Source: AP-16 sp036395835 (GTDB lineage: Bacteria > Pseudomonadota > Alphaproteobacteria > Rhizobiales > Xanthobacteraceae). From it: a stretch of DNA of 5,707 nucleotides. Below the pieces are notes generated by a model. The model ran no database searches and was not told where the DNA came from. It worked only from the letters and a program-made list of their open reading frames with translations. Positions 5,658-5,707 of the stretch are shown one piece after another. The translations under genes and the position numbers were made by a program. How positions within the stretch are numbered: position 1 is the stretch's first letter; each line of letters opens with the position of its first letter. The DNA is taken from the NCBI GenBank assembly GCA_036395835.1, contig DASWCW010000116.1, positions 1 to 5,707 on the forward strand. The letters are read 5' to 3'.

Positions 5658-5707
5658 ATGCGTTCCACGCCGCGAAATTCACCGGCCGGCAAAGCGAGCA
5701 CGAGCGA
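5658..5707 (+). CDS. Start of an unidentified protein (truncated by the window end)
   Basis: An ATG at 5658 opens a frame reading MRSTPRNSPAGKASTS with no stop before the window ends at 5707. Support comes from the GGGGA sequence 8 nt upstream and from a 128-bp non-coding leader with regulatory-looking motifs. The 16 visible residues are polar and basic, rich in Ser, Thr, Pro and Lys, like a flexible cytoplasmic N-terminus. They do not look like a signal peptide or the start of PssA. Too little is present to name a family. Confidence 0.5.
   Translation, partial: MRSTPRNSPAGKASTS

Overview
The window looks like a high-GC alphaproteobacterial chromosome segment, probably Hyphomicrobiales or a nearby order. 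The evidence is strong GC bias at third codon positions, an Atm1-type ABC exporter, a short 232-residue phosphatidylserine decarboxylase and an isoleucine-pathway citramalate synthase. This placement is inferred from protein resemblance, not from a search. The region is dense housekeeping sequence. I see no insertion sequence, CRISPR array, tRNA, rRNA, integrase or composition shift that would mark a mobile or defence island, and I do not find a previously undescribed system.

Layout: (1) 1-1592, plus strand: cimA, complete except for the first base of its start codon, which lies just outside the window. (2) 1599-1973, plus strand: a small VOC/glyoxalase-fold protein 6 bp after cimA and probably co-transcribed with it. 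(3) 1996-2601, minus strand: a LOG-family (lysine decarboxylase-like fold) nucleoside-monophosphate phosphoribohydrolase, convergent with the VOC gene across 22 bp that contain a 15-bp tandem duplication. (4) 2602-2846: a divergent intergenic region with short repeats and only weak promoter-like sequence. (5) 2847-4823, plus strand: an Atm1/ABCB7-type half transporter with a fused ATPase and an acidic C-terminal tail. (6) 4831-5529, plus strand: psd, 7 bp after the transporter and probably in its operon. (7) 5530-5657: a non-coding stretch with a paired GGTTAAC motif, several short inverted repeats and an 8-bp hairpin. The 3' arm of that hairpin is the likely Shine-Dalgarno sequence of (8), the start of an unidentified plus-strand gene at 5658.

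The genes serve separate core functions: branched-chain amino acid synthesis (cimA), nucleotide hydrolysis (LOG), export of glutathione or sulfur compounds linked to Fe-S and metal homeostasis (Atm1), and phosphatidylethanolamine synthesis (psd). The most interesting non-genic material is the leader of the last gene, 5552-5657, which combines a possible CtrA-like or other operator with a hairpin that could mask the ribosome binding site.
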